Positions 1 to 6,099 of a stretch of 13,600 nt of DNA are shown here, in pieces. The notes under the pieces were generated by a model that had not been told where the DNA came from, did no database searches, and was given only the letters and a program-made list of their open reading frames with translations. Both the position numbers and the translations under genes were made by a program. This DNA comes from DATEHQ01 sp035279525 (GTDB lineage Bacteria; Chloroflexota; Dormibacteria; Dormibacterales; Dormibacteraceae): positions 1 to 13,600 of the forward strand of contig DATEHQ010000167.1 in the NCBI GenBank assembly GCA_035279525.1. Reading direction: 5' to 3'. The first letter of the stretch is position 1; each line of letters starts with the position of its first letter.

Positions 1-200
1 GGGGCGATCGGGCTGGGGGCTCGAGTGGCGATCGCGGGCGGCGCCCACGTCGCGGCCACGCCCGCGGTCTGGTTCGCCGGCGCGGCGGGGCGCACCGGAG
101 GCGCGGACTTCTTCCTGCGGCGGCGGCGCACCCTCAAGAGGAGCACGGCGGCGATCAGCGCGACTACCGCCAGCAGGATGTATGCGTATTCAAGTGGCAT
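1..200 (-). CDS. Single-pass membrane protein, N-terminal fragment
   Basis: This gene is cut by the left window edge; only about 66 N-terminal residues are visible. Reading the minus strand from ATG at 200, the frame stays open to base 1. A short N-terminal stretch (MPLEYAY) leads into one hydrophobic segment at about residues 8-23, followed at once by a basic run (RVRRRRRKK) and then a Pro/Ala-rich linker. This is the pattern of a protein with its N-terminus outside, one membrane anchor and a cytoplasmic remainder. A GGGAGG ribosome binding site lies 11 bases upstream (212-217). The gap of 121 bases to the GH2 gene suggests its own transcription unit, although it lies downstream of that gene on the same strand. 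The domain after the linker is outside the window, so no function can be given. Confidence 0.6.
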   Translation of the reverse strand, partial: MPLEYAYILLAVVALIAAVLLLRVRRRRRKKSAPPVRPAAPANQTAGVAATWAPPAIATRAPSPIA

Positions 201-211
201 CTGGTCGGGAG

Positions 212-217
212 CCTCCC
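212..217 (-). promoter_or_regulatory. Ribosome binding site of the left-edge gene
   Basis: The minus strand reads GGGAGG here, 11 bases before ATG at 200. It supports that start codon. Most other genes in this window have no Shine-Dalgarno sequence, so its presence is informative. Confidence 0.5.
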
Positions 218-321
218 TTTTGCTCCGGGTGATGAATCAGTGGGTTAAAGCGTCAACCGCGTAAGGGTGAAAGTATGCCATCCGAGTTCACGATATGAGT
301 CCGGGTTTAGGCGCTCCGCGG

Positions 322-2937
322 TCAGGCGTCGACGCTGCCTTCGATCACGAGCCGGCCTGAGGCCACCCCGGGCACGGTGACGTCCGCTTCGAGCGAGTGG
401 CCCCCCGGACCCAGCGGCACTGCGGTCACGATGTGGACGATCACGCGCCGGCCGATCGGCAGGTCGAGGCGTTTCGGCAGCGGCGCGAGGCCCGCATTGG
501 TCTCGATGCTCAAGGCATGCCCCACGATCATCACGCCGTCCAGGCGCAGACCCGCGATGCTCGAGAGCACACCAGGCCGGGTCCGGTTTTCGAGCGCGAA
601 GCTCATGCCCTCGGGCTCCGAGCGAAGGCTGCCGAGGTCAGCGAGCCGCTCCGCGAGGTAGCGCGGGATCTCCGGCCTTGGGCGCGCCGGGGGCAGGTTT
701 GCGGTGATGGTGAAAACAAGCTCGGTCCGGTCGACCATCGAACCGGCGACGGAAAGGGCGGCCTCCAACCTGTACTCGCCCTCTGCCTGAAGCGGCAGGC
801 TCAGTGTCGTCGCGCTGACCGCGGGCTCGAATGCGGTCGGCACCTCCAACTCTGCCGCGCCCGAGTAGCTCTTCTTCTGCACCGCGTCGCGCAGGCGTCC
901 GACGCCGCGCCCGGCCGGGGCTCGCTCGCGGGCCACCGACCAGCGGACGCTGCCGCGCCCGGAAAGCTCAGGGTCGTCGTTGACCACGACGAGCCTGACG
1001 GCGAACGGGACGCCGGGCTTCTGGAGGATGCCGAAAGGACGCCCGGCCTCGAAGCCGAGAGGCTCGATGATCAGCCGCGTCGCCTTGAAAGCCCGGGCCA
1101 GGGATTCCAGCGCGGCCTTCGGCCGGCGCGCGCCGTCGATGAGTCCGAACCCGATGCCGGGGAATGGATCGACCAGGTGATGGGCGAAAGCGCCCCAGCA
1201 CGATTCGAACTTTCGGGTCCGCATGTGCTCGGCGGCGAAGCGCACGACGCTCGCCTGGTACTCCTGCGACGCATCGACGTACGACTCTAGGTCCGCGTGC
1301 GCCGACGGCAGGCCGGCGCCGCGCTCCGCCCAGTTGACAGGCTGAAACCCGGCGTGACGCCAGGCGGGCTCGTCGTCTGCGACGGGCCAGCGCTTCTCGA
1401 TGCCGTCCCAGGCGGGCGAGTCGATGGACGGCAGCGCCTGCGCCCCGAACGCGCTGACCATCATCGGCTCGACGTGCGCCAAGTCCTGCCAGCCGCCGGA
1501 CGACCAGCCCAGCATCAGGTGCAGATCGACGTCGCCCGACGCGGCAAGGGCGGGGCGGGTCGGATCGAGGCGCTCGAACGACGCCTTGAGCTCCTGGTCG
1601 ATGGAGTGGTTCTGCCTCACGGCGTGCACCTCACCGAGGTCGAAGTTGGTGGACAGCCACGGCGGGTCGTCGTGTGCGATCCACGCCGCCACGGCCGGGC
1701 TGTTCTGGAGCAGGGACACCATCTCCGCCTGCTGCTCACGCGCGGCGCTCTCGAAAAACTTCGCCTCGTCCGCCCGAGAGTGGTAGACGTAGGTGCCCAT
1801 CAGCGGCAGCTCCTGGAGGACGAGCATGCCCGCCGCATCCGCCTGCCTGTAGAAGTCCCGCGGCAGCACGTTGGCGATCACGCGCAGCGCGTCGATGCCG
1901 GTGTCCTTCGCCACCGCGATGTCCGATTTGAACCTCTCGGCGGTCAGGTCTTCGATTCGCCACGCTGGCGCGTAGCCCGCGCCACGCAGAAAGATGGGCC
2001 GGCCGTTGACGGAAAGGCTCCAGCGCCGAGGGCCGATGTCCCAGCTCAGCTCGCGGAACGCAAACGTCTCCTCGACCCGGGCCGACTCGACGCCGCCCGC
2101 GACGCGCGTCGAAAGCTCCGCGCGGTAGAGCGTCTGCTCGCCGAGCCGCCACGGCTGCCAGCGACGAGCGTGCGGCACGGCAAGACGCATCGAGACGGTG
2201 GCTTCCGCCCCACCCGCGAGCCGCACCTCGCGGCGCAGCCGCAGCGGATCGCGTCCGGCGGCTGAGACCGAAAGGTCGAGCTCGCCGTCCATCTGCCTGC
2301 CGTCCAGGTTGCGCAGCCTGGCTTCGACTTCGAGCCGGCCGTCCCCCGCCTCGAATCCGGGCTTGAGACGGAGCCAGTCGACCGCGATCGGCCCGACGTA
2401 CTGGAGCTCGACCGGCTGCCACAGGCCGAGCGGCACCTCGAGCCGGTACGGCTCGGGAAGGCTGGCGTAAGCGGAGGCCGGGTATGGCTTGAGATCGCCG
2501 TCGTTGAAGAAGCCCATGATGTGCCGCTTCTTCTCGGGCTCGGTCTCGACGGGCGACTCGCAGCACACGACGAGGAGGTTCTCCGGCTTCAGGTAAGGGC
2601 TGAGGTCGAAGCCGAACGGAGCGAAGTACCCGTAGTGCGAGCCGAGCAACCGGCCGTTGAGCCAGACGTTGGTGGCCAGGAACGCTCCACCGATCCGCAG
2701 CACGACGCGACCCCCGTGATCGGGTCGCGGAAACTCGGTGCGGTACCACACCGACTGCTTTCCTTCCGACGCCATCAAAAGGCGCGGGACCTCGACCGGC
2801 TTCCAGCCCGATCCGCGACCGAGGGTCAGCCCTTCGGCCTCGCCCTCGCCGAGCGGCATCCACACCGCCTCCCAACCGGTCAGCTCGCGCTTGCCCGCAG
2901 CAAGCTGCGTCAGCGGCAGAAAGAGGCAGTCGCTCAT
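322..2937 (-). CDS. GH2-family protein lacking both catalytic glutamates
   Basis: An 871-residue protein with GH2 architecture: a jelly-roll sugar-binding domain at about 60-180 (VWYRTEF, NVWLNGRLLGSHYGYFAPF), an immunoglobulin-like domain at about 185-300, a TIM barrel at about 305-620 (NGRPIFLRGAGYAP; near its end WGAFAHHLVDPFPGIGFG) and C-terminal beta domains. GH2 enzymes hydrolyse beta-galactosides, mannosides or glucuronides using an acid/base Glu in an HNE/GNE-type motif and a nucleophile Glu in an SEFG-type motif. Here the first reads AWIAHDDPPW (D423, D424) and the second MMVSAFGAQALP (A496), so both Glu are absent. No signal peptide is visible, so it is probably cytoplasmic. Its ATG overlaps the galK stop by 4 bp (ATGA), which ties it to galactose metabolism by translational coupling. 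It may be a sugar-binding pseudoenzyme, or an enzyme with an altered mechanism. Family assignment is firm; activity is doubtful. Confidence 0.88.
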   Translation of the reverse strand: MSDCLFLPLTQLAAGKRELTGWEAVWMPLGEGEAEGLTLGRGSGWKPVEVPRLLMASEGKQSVWYRTEFPRPDHGGRVVLRIGGAFLATNVWLNGRLLGSHYGYFAPFGFDLSPYLKPENLLVVCCESPVETEPEKKRHIMGFFNDGDLKPYPASAYASLPEPYRLEVPLGLWQPVELQYVGPIAVDWLRLKPGFEAGDGRLEVEARLRNLDGRQMDGELDLSVSAAGRDPLRLRREVRLAGGAEATVSMRLAVPHARRWQPWRLGEQTLYRAELSTRVAGGVESARVEETFAFRELSWDIGPRRWSLSVNGRPIFLRGAGYAPAWRIEDLTAERFKSDIAVAKDTGIDALRVIANVLPRDFYRQADAAGMLVLQELPLMGTYVYHSRADEAKFFESAAREQQAEMVSLLQNSPAVAAWIAHDDPPWLSTNFDLGEVHAVRQNHSIDQELKASFERLDPTRPALAASGDVDLHLMLGWSSGGWQDLAHVEPMMVSAFGAQALPSIDSPAWDGIEKRWPVADDEPAWRHAGFQPVNWAERGAGLPSAHADLESYVDASQEYQASVVRFAAEHMRTRKFESCWGAFAHHLVDPFPGIGFGLIDGARRPKAALESLARAFKATRLIIEPLGFEAGRPFGILQKPGVPFAVRLVVVNDDPELSGRGSVRWSVARERAPAGRGVGRLRDAVQKKSYSGAAELEVPTAFEPAVSATTLSLPLQAEGEYRLEAALSVAGSMVDRTELVFTITANLPPARPRPEIPRYLAERLADLGSLRSEPEGMSFALENRTRPGVLSSIAGLRLDGVMIVGHALSIETNAGLAPLPKRLDLPIGRRVIVHIVTAVPLGPGGHSLEADVTVPGVASGRLVIEGSVDA

Positions 2938-3896
2938 GATCCCTGCAGCCTCCGAGCCTGCGGCTCCGCCTTCCAGCCCGGCTTCTCGGCCCCCCGGTTC
3001 ACGTACGCCCCGTCGGCGGTCGAGCAGATGAGCACCGGCTGCCCGGCGGCCGCCGCGAACAGCTCCGCCGCGTCGCGGTCGACCAGGGCGAGCACGCTTC
3101 CGCCAAATCCCGCGCCCATGATCCGCGCGCCGCGACAGCCGTCGATGTGAGCGACCTTCGACACGAGCGCGTCGACCACGGGCGTGGAAACCTCGAAGTC
3201 GTCGCGCAGGCTCCGATGCGACTCGTCGAGGAGGCGGCCCATTCGCGTGAAGTCACGCCGCCGCATCGCGTCGACAAATGCATGCACGCGAGCGATCTCC
3301 GAGTCGACATGCCGCCGGCGCTTGGGGTCCCCGGCCTCGGCCTCGCGCCGCCGCTGGTTGTACGGGGTGGCCGAAAGCACGCGGTGCTCGCCCGAGTCGA
3401 TGACGGCGATGGCCAGCTCGTCGGGAAACGGAACAGTCTCGTAGTCCAGCGTCGCGCAGTCGAGCAAAAGCGCGAATCCACGCCGGCCCAGGGCTGAGGC
3501 GAACTGGTCCATCACGCCCACGTTCACACCGGTGGCCTTTTGCTCCGCGCGCCGGCACGCGATCGCCGCGTCCTTTCCGTCGAGGTCAGGCCTCAGCCCC
3601 GCGGCCACCGCGACAAGGAGCGCGGCCGACGAGCTGAGGCCGGCCGCCGGCGGCACGTTCGAGGTGACGTGAACGGATTGTGGCTCCGCGCCGAGCTCCT
3701 CTCCCACCGCGCGCACGTAGGCCAGGCCACCGTCGACCGCGGAGCTGACCGACCACTCACCGGCCGGTTTTCCATTCACCTGCGTGTAGCGGTCGACCGC
3801 GGCCGGCAGCACCACACCGCCGAGGTAGTCGACGTGCTCGCCGATCAGGTTCACCCGGCCCGGAGCCCTCGCGGTCCATGAGGCGTTAGAGGGCAC
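2934..3896 (-). CDS. galK: Galactokinase (GHMP kinase), short form
   Basis: A cytoplasmic GHMP-superfamily kinase that phosphorylates galactose at C1 with ATP, the first committed Leloir step. Visible motifs: the galactokinase signature GRVNLIGEHVDYLGG at residues 13-27, the ATP-binding PPAAGLSSSAA at about 82-92, catalytic Asp130 in NVGVMDQFAS, and the C-terminal glycine motif MGAGFGGS at 260-267. At 320 residues it is about 60 shorter than the E. coli enzyme; the loss is spread over loops, and all three motifs remain. The start is GTG at 3896: the nearby ATG at 3879 is out of frame, and the signature begins only 13 residues in. It overlaps the end of galT by 11 bp and its stop overlaps the GH2 start by 4 bp, so the three are translated as one operon. 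A related GHMP sugar kinase cannot be excluded, but the galT neighbour favours galactose. Confidence 0.92.
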   Translation of the reverse strand: MPSNASWTARAPGRVNLIGEHVDYLGGVVLPAAVDRYTQVNGKPAGEWSVSSAVDGGLAYVRAVGEELGAEPQSVHVTSNVPPAAGLSSSAALLVAVAAGLRPDLDGKDAAIACRRAEQKATGVNVGVMDQFASALGRRGFALLLDCATLDYETVPFPDELAIAVIDSGEHRVLSATPYNQRRREAEAGDPKRRRHVDSEIARVHAFVDAMRRRDFTRMGRLLDESHRSLRDDFEVSTPVVDALVSKVAHIDGCRGARIMGAGFGGSVLALVDRDAAELFAAAAGQPVLICSTADGAYVNRGAEKPGWKAEPQARRLQGS

Positions 3897-4794
3897 GAAG
3901 CTCCGCGGCGGTGTCCTCGGCCCGGGTGTCGAGGATGAACGCGCCGGCTCCGATCTCCGAGCCGGCCAGGTATTTCAGCTTGTCATGTGTTCGATTCGGC
4001 GGATAGAACTCGACGTGGAAGTGGTGATGGCGGCCGCCGCGGCCGGGCGGCTTCTGATGCATCGCCATCACGTACGGCAGCGGGAAACCAAACAGCCTGT
4101 CGTATTTCTGCAGCACCCCCTTCAGCGTGCTCGCGAACGATGCGTCGTCGTCTTCGTCGAGGTCGAGGAGGTCGCCGCGATGCCGCACCGGCGCGAGATG
4201 CACTTCGAAGGGCCAGCGCGCGAAGGCCGGCACGAAGGCGATCCACCGTTCGTCCCGCAGCACGGTGCGGACCCCCTCGCTCTCGCCTTCGATGACGTCG
4301 CAGTAGAGACACCGGCGCGTCCTGCGCATGTGGCGCGCCTCCGCCGCAAGCTCGCGCTCGATCGTCGGCGGTACGAATGGGTACGCATAGATCTGTCCGT
4401 GCGGATGGCTGAGCGTGACCCCGATCACCTCTCCCCTGTTCTCGAACACGTAGACGTAGCGCACGTTGCGCATCCCGCCGAGCTCTCGCGTGCGGTCGCG
4501 CCAAACATCGATCAGGTCCCTGATGTGATCGACTGACTGCTCACCGAGAGACGAGTCGTGCGAGGGCGTGTAGCAGACGACCTCGGCGCGGCCCTGGTCG
4601 CCGCTGTACGAGGGGAATTTGTTCTCGAAGACGACGATGTGATAGTCGGGCTCCGGGATCTCCGTCTCGGGCATGCCCGGCCGTGTCGGGCACAGAGGGC
4701 AGTGCTCGGCGGGGGGATGGTAGGTCCGGTCCTGCCGCCACGGCGCGAGCGTCACCCATTCCTCGAGCAGCGGGTGCCAGCGGAGCTCGCTCAA
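3886..4794 (-). CDS. galT: Galactose-1-phosphate uridylyltransferase
   Basis: A cytoplasmic transferase that exchanges UMP between UDP-glucose and galactose-1-phosphate through a uridylyl-histidine intermediate, the second Leloir step. The active-site motif SHPHGQ is at 129-134 with nucleophile His132. Probable metal ligands include C32 and C35 (HCPLCP), H79 and H130, matching the Zn site of the E. coli enzyme. A second CxxC pair (C162, C165 in RCLYCD) is also present. The C-terminal motif HHHFHVEFYPP (about 256-266) fits the family. At 302 residues it is shorter than E. coli GalT but normal for the compact bacterial form. The start is TTG at 4794 (reads SELRWHPL), chosen because it fits the usual family N-terminus and because its TTGA overlaps the stop of a short upstream ORF. 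It is followed by galK with an 11-bp overlap. Confidence 0.93.
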   Translation of the reverse strand: MSELRWHPLLEEWVTLAPWRQDRTYHPPAEHCPLCPTRPGMPETEIPEPDYHIVVFENKFPSYSGDQGRAEVVCYTPSHDSSLGEQSVDHIRDLIDVWRDRTRELGGMRNVRYVYVFENRGEVIGVTLSHPHGQIYAYPFVPPTIERELAAEARHMRRTRRCLYCDVIEGESEGVRTVLRDERWIAFVPAFARWPFEVHLAPVRHRGDLLDLDEDDDASFASTLKGVLQKYDRLFGFPLPYVMAMHQKPPGRGGRHHHFHVEFYPPNRTHDKLKYLAGSEIGAGAFILDTRAEDTAAELRAL

Positions 4795-4838
4795 GCTCTC
4801 TCGAAGTAGATGAGGTAGCGCCCGTCGGGCTTGGGCAC
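4791..4838 (-). CDS. Candidate 15-codon ORF coupled to galT
   Basis: A very short frame upstream of galT. From GTG at 4838 it reads MPKPDGRYLIYFERA and stops at a TGA that shares TTGA with the galT start. The same frame has codons for LKKRV just before the GTG (from CTA at 4853), which also look protein-like, so the true start may be a non-standard codon. No other start codon lies in frame for over 90 bases upstream, and no good Shine-Dalgarno is seen. The mixed hydrophobic and charged composition, unlike the Arg/Pro-rich shadow translation further upstream, and the stop/start overlap favour a real small protein or leader peptide that feeds ribosomes to the TTG start of galT. Function is unknown. 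Confidence 0.35.
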   Translation of the reverse strand: MPKPDGRYLIYFERA

Positions 4839-4926
4839 GACGCGCTTCTTTAGCCTCGATCTCCGTCCTCGCCGGGTGCGACTGCGCGGAGCGGCGACTG
4901 GCGATCGTGGTGCCCGGGATTGCGAA

Positions 4927-5370
4927 TCAGGCAAGCGCTTTGCTCACCGCTTCCGCCGGCGTGCCCACGACCTCGAGCCCGGCGACATCCCACGTGTCCA
5001 GCGCGAGGACGGTGCGGCCGAGCCGTCGAGCCAGCGCGACCTCGCTCAGCGTGCCCCAGCCGCCACCGATCGCGATCACGCTTTCCGCAGCCGTGACGAT
5101 CAATGCATTGCGCGCCTGGCCCATTCCCGTCGGCAGGGCGAGCGTGAGGTAAGGGTTGGCCCCCTCGCGGTCGGCATCGGGCAGGATGCCGACGACCATC
5201 CCGCCCTCGCTCGCGGCGCCTTCGCTGACAGCCTCCATGACTCCGCCGAACCCTCCGTTGATCACCACCGCGCCGGATCTCGCCAGCAGCCTGCCCACCT
5301 CGCGCGCCGCATCGAGCTGCGACGGCGTCGCATCCGACGCGCCGCACACCGCGACGTATCTGTGAGGCAT
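4927..5370 (-). CDS. SLOG/LOG-like Rossmann protein (TIGR00725-type)
   Basis: A 147-residue protein of the SLOG superfamily, which includes LOG phosphoribohydrolases, so-called lysine decarboxylases and DprA. It opens with the Rossmann strand YVAVCGAS and shows the family motifs NGGFGGVMEAVSEGA (38-52), GMGQARNALIV (82-92) and IGGGWGTLSE (101-110). Together these form a nucleotide- or nucleotide-sugar-binding pocket. The short length and a GGGWGT motif in place of the LOG catalytic PGGxGT make a ligand-binding role at least as likely as LOG-type hydrolysis. ATG at 5370 has no Shine-Dalgarno; a TAAACT box 9 bases upstream suggests an almost leaderless mRNA. It lies 88 bases upstream of the short ORF that precedes galT and may be the first gene of the galactose operon. 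The substrate is unknown. Confidence 0.85.
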   Translation of the reverse strand: MPHRYVAVCGASDATPSQLDAAREVGRLLARSGAVVINGGFGGVMEAVSEGAASEGGMVVGILPDADREGANPYLTLALPTGMGQARNALIVTAAESVIAIGGGWGTLSEVALARRLGRTVLALDTWDVAGLEVVGTPAEAVSKALA

Positions 5371-5379
5371 TCGGGCAAG

Positions 5380-5385
5380 AGTTTA
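5380..5385 (-). promoter_or_regulatory. Probable -10 box for the SLOG gene
   Basis: The minus strand reads TAAACT, 9 bases before ATG at 5370 (a TAATAA overlaps it). With no Shine-Dalgarno present, this fits a transcript starting within about 2-3 bases of the start codon. No convincing -35 box is seen. Confidence 0.4.
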
Positions 5386-5393
5386 TTAGGTAC

Positions 5394-5408
5394 ACTTCGT
5401 TGCGAAGT
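5394..5408. promoter_or_regulatory. Inverted repeat, possible operator
   Basis: ACTTCG-TTG-CGAAGT is a perfect 6-bp inverted repeat with a 3-base spacer. It lies between the divergent SLOG gene and the candidate RNA, overlapping the likely start region of both transcripts. It could bind a dimeric regulator, or fold as a small 5' hairpin of the RNA. Confidence 0.35.
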
Positions 5409-5424
5409 TCACAGCCCGTGGGGC

Positions 5425-5435
5425 AAAGGAGGTGA
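5425..5435 (+). promoter_or_regulatory. Perfect anti-Shine-Dalgarno complement
   Basis: AAAGGAGGTGA is fully complementary to the conserved 3' end of bacterial 16S rRNA, an exceptional match in a window where most genes lack any Shine-Dalgarno. The first start codon at a usable distance is TTG at 5445, which opens a 23-codon frame (5445-5516, ending in TAG). The site may be the ribosome binding site of a leader peptide, or a ribosome-contacting element of the RNA. Confidence 0.5.
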
Positions 5436-5578
5436 GGCGGAACTTTGGATAAACCGAGTCGTGGTGCCAACCGCCTCGTTTGCCAGCCGGGAGCTCGGGA
5501 GGAAGTGAGCCTCTAGGGCCCCCAATTCCGAATCCGGCTCCTGGAGTCGGAGGCGGTAGCACTGCGAACGTAGACACG

Positions 5579-5612
5579 CGAAGGCCGGGACCGTCCCGGC
5601 CTTCGGCTTTTT
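5579..5612 (+). terminator. Rho-independent terminator
   Basis: A perfect 12-bp stem, CGAAGGCCGGGA (5579-5590) and TCCCGGCCTTCG (5594-5605), with loop CCG, followed by GC and TTTTT (5608-5612). It ends the candidate RNA on the plus strand and lies 14 bases before the thioesterase start, so that gene must use either read-through or its own promoter. It is the only clear intrinsic terminator in the window. Confidence 0.85.
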
Positions 5613-5613
5613 C

Positions 5614-5619
5614 TACGAT
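5614..5619 (+). promoter_or_regulatory. Probable leaderless -10 box of the thioesterase gene
   Basis: TACGAT lies exactly 7 bases before GTG at 5627, with no Shine-Dalgarno between. The spacing is that expected if transcription starts at the G of the start codon. The -35 position falls within the terminator stem and shows no consensus. Confidence 0.4.
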
Positions 5620-5626
5620 TGCGCCG

Positions 5627-6091
5627 GTGAGCGAGGATTTTGCCGCACGCCTGAACGAAAGCCCTGAGGGCTGGCTGCAGGCGATGCACGTCACCGTCAG
5701 CCTGGCGACGAAGGACGAGGTCCGTTGTGAGCTGACCGTCGGTCCCGAGCACCTGCAGGGCTACGGCATCGTCCACGGCGGCGTCCACTGCGGGCTCATC
5801 GAGACGCTCGCGTCGATCGGCGCCGCACTCTATGCGCTGCCAAACGGGCAGCATGTCGTCGGCCTCGAGAACAACACCAGCTTCATCCGCGCGGTTCGCC
5901 TCGGCGCCAGGCTTCACGCGATCGCGACACCGATCACGCGCGGCCGGCGCACGCAGGTCTGGGAGGCACGCGTCCTGGATGAGCAGGATCGCGCGGTCGC
6001 GACGGGACGCGTCCGTCTTCTGTGCCTGGAGCCCGATCAGGCGCTCGCGGGTCAGCAGGTCAGGGGCGTGCTGCACCCGGAAAAGCGCTGA
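5627..6091 (+). CDS. PaaI-like hotdog-fold thioesterase
   Basis: A 154-residue single-domain hotdog protein of the 4HBT/PaaI type, which hydrolyses acyl-CoA or aryl-CoA thioesters in the cytoplasm, usually as a dimer or tetramer. The motif IVHGGVHCGLIETLASIGAAL has the family His-Gly-Gly and the acidic residue (Glu) on the central helix. NNTSFIRAV and the later GRRTQVWEARVLDEQDRAVATGR segments are the usual strands after it. GTG at 5627 is chosen because the frame upstream runs through the terminator and the candidate RNA and reads as low-complexity Gly/Pro/Ser. The gene is alone on the plus strand here; its stop lies 8 bases from the stop of the convergent spermidine synthase-like gene. The substrate cannot be inferred from the neighbours. 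Confidence 0.88.
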   Translation: MSEDFAARLNESPEGWLQAMHVTVSLATKDEVRCELTVGPEHLQGYGIVHGGVHCGLIETLASIGAALYALPNGQHVVGLENNTSFIRAVRLGARLHAIATPITRGRRTQVWEARVLDEQDRAVATGRVRLLCLEPDQALAGQQVRGVLHPEKR

Positions 6092-6099
6092 TCCTGGGG

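Larger units (their letters stand above)
5403..5612 (+). ncRNA. Candidate structured RNA or cis-regulatory leader
   Basis: A non-coding stretch ending in a strong intrinsic terminator. I do not recognise the family. Two alternative folds can be drawn by hand. Fold 1 pairs GGCAAA (5422-5427) and GAGGCGG (5434-5440) with TTTGCC (5479-5484) and CCGCCTC (5471-5477), leaving GGAGGT as a bulge. Fold 2 is a long rod: 5461-5467 with 5559-5565 (two wobble pairs), 5470-5477 with 5550-5557, 5487-5494 with 5537-5544 (one wobble pair), 5495-5498 with 5528-5531, and an apical GAGG/CCTC hairpin. The two folds compete for 5471-5477. The rod with internal loops recalls 6S RNA; the switch plus terminator 14 bases before a gene recalls a riboswitch or attenuator. 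The 5' end is a guess: a weak TACACT box at 5391-5396 would start it near 5403. Confidence 0.45.

Noticed and set aside
228..256. TTGACG on the minus strand upstream of the left-edge gene, as a -35 box
   Set aside because: At 15-18 bases downstream no acceptable -10 box is found.
397..2265. Long plus-strand frames opposite the GH2 gene (397-1290, 1297-2265)
   Set aside because: They are mirror frames of a GC-rich gene, with Arg/Pro/Ala-rich translations, no motifs and no ribosome binding site; the minus strand carries clear GH2 motifs.
4850..5470. 206-codon minus-strand frame over the SLOG gene
   Set aside because: It overlaps the SLOG gene in another frame, is Arg/Gly-rich and has no motif; the SLOG frame shows three conserved motifs.
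5487..5545. tRNA-like segment with a T-loop-like TTCCGAATCC
   Set aside because: No D-arm, anticodon arm or seven-base acceptor stem can be drawn; the segment is better explained as the rod of the candidate RNA.
5551..5570. T-box-like sequence GGCGGTAGCACTGCG
   Set aside because: The essential UGGN that pairs with the tRNA end is UAGC here, no Stem I or specifier loop is seen, and the downstream gene is not linked to amino acids or tRNA.
5480..5626. Upstream extension of the thioesterase frame
   Set aside because: It would run through the candidate RNA and the terminator and reads as low-complexity Gly/Pro/Ser; the hotdog domain begins after GTG at 5627.
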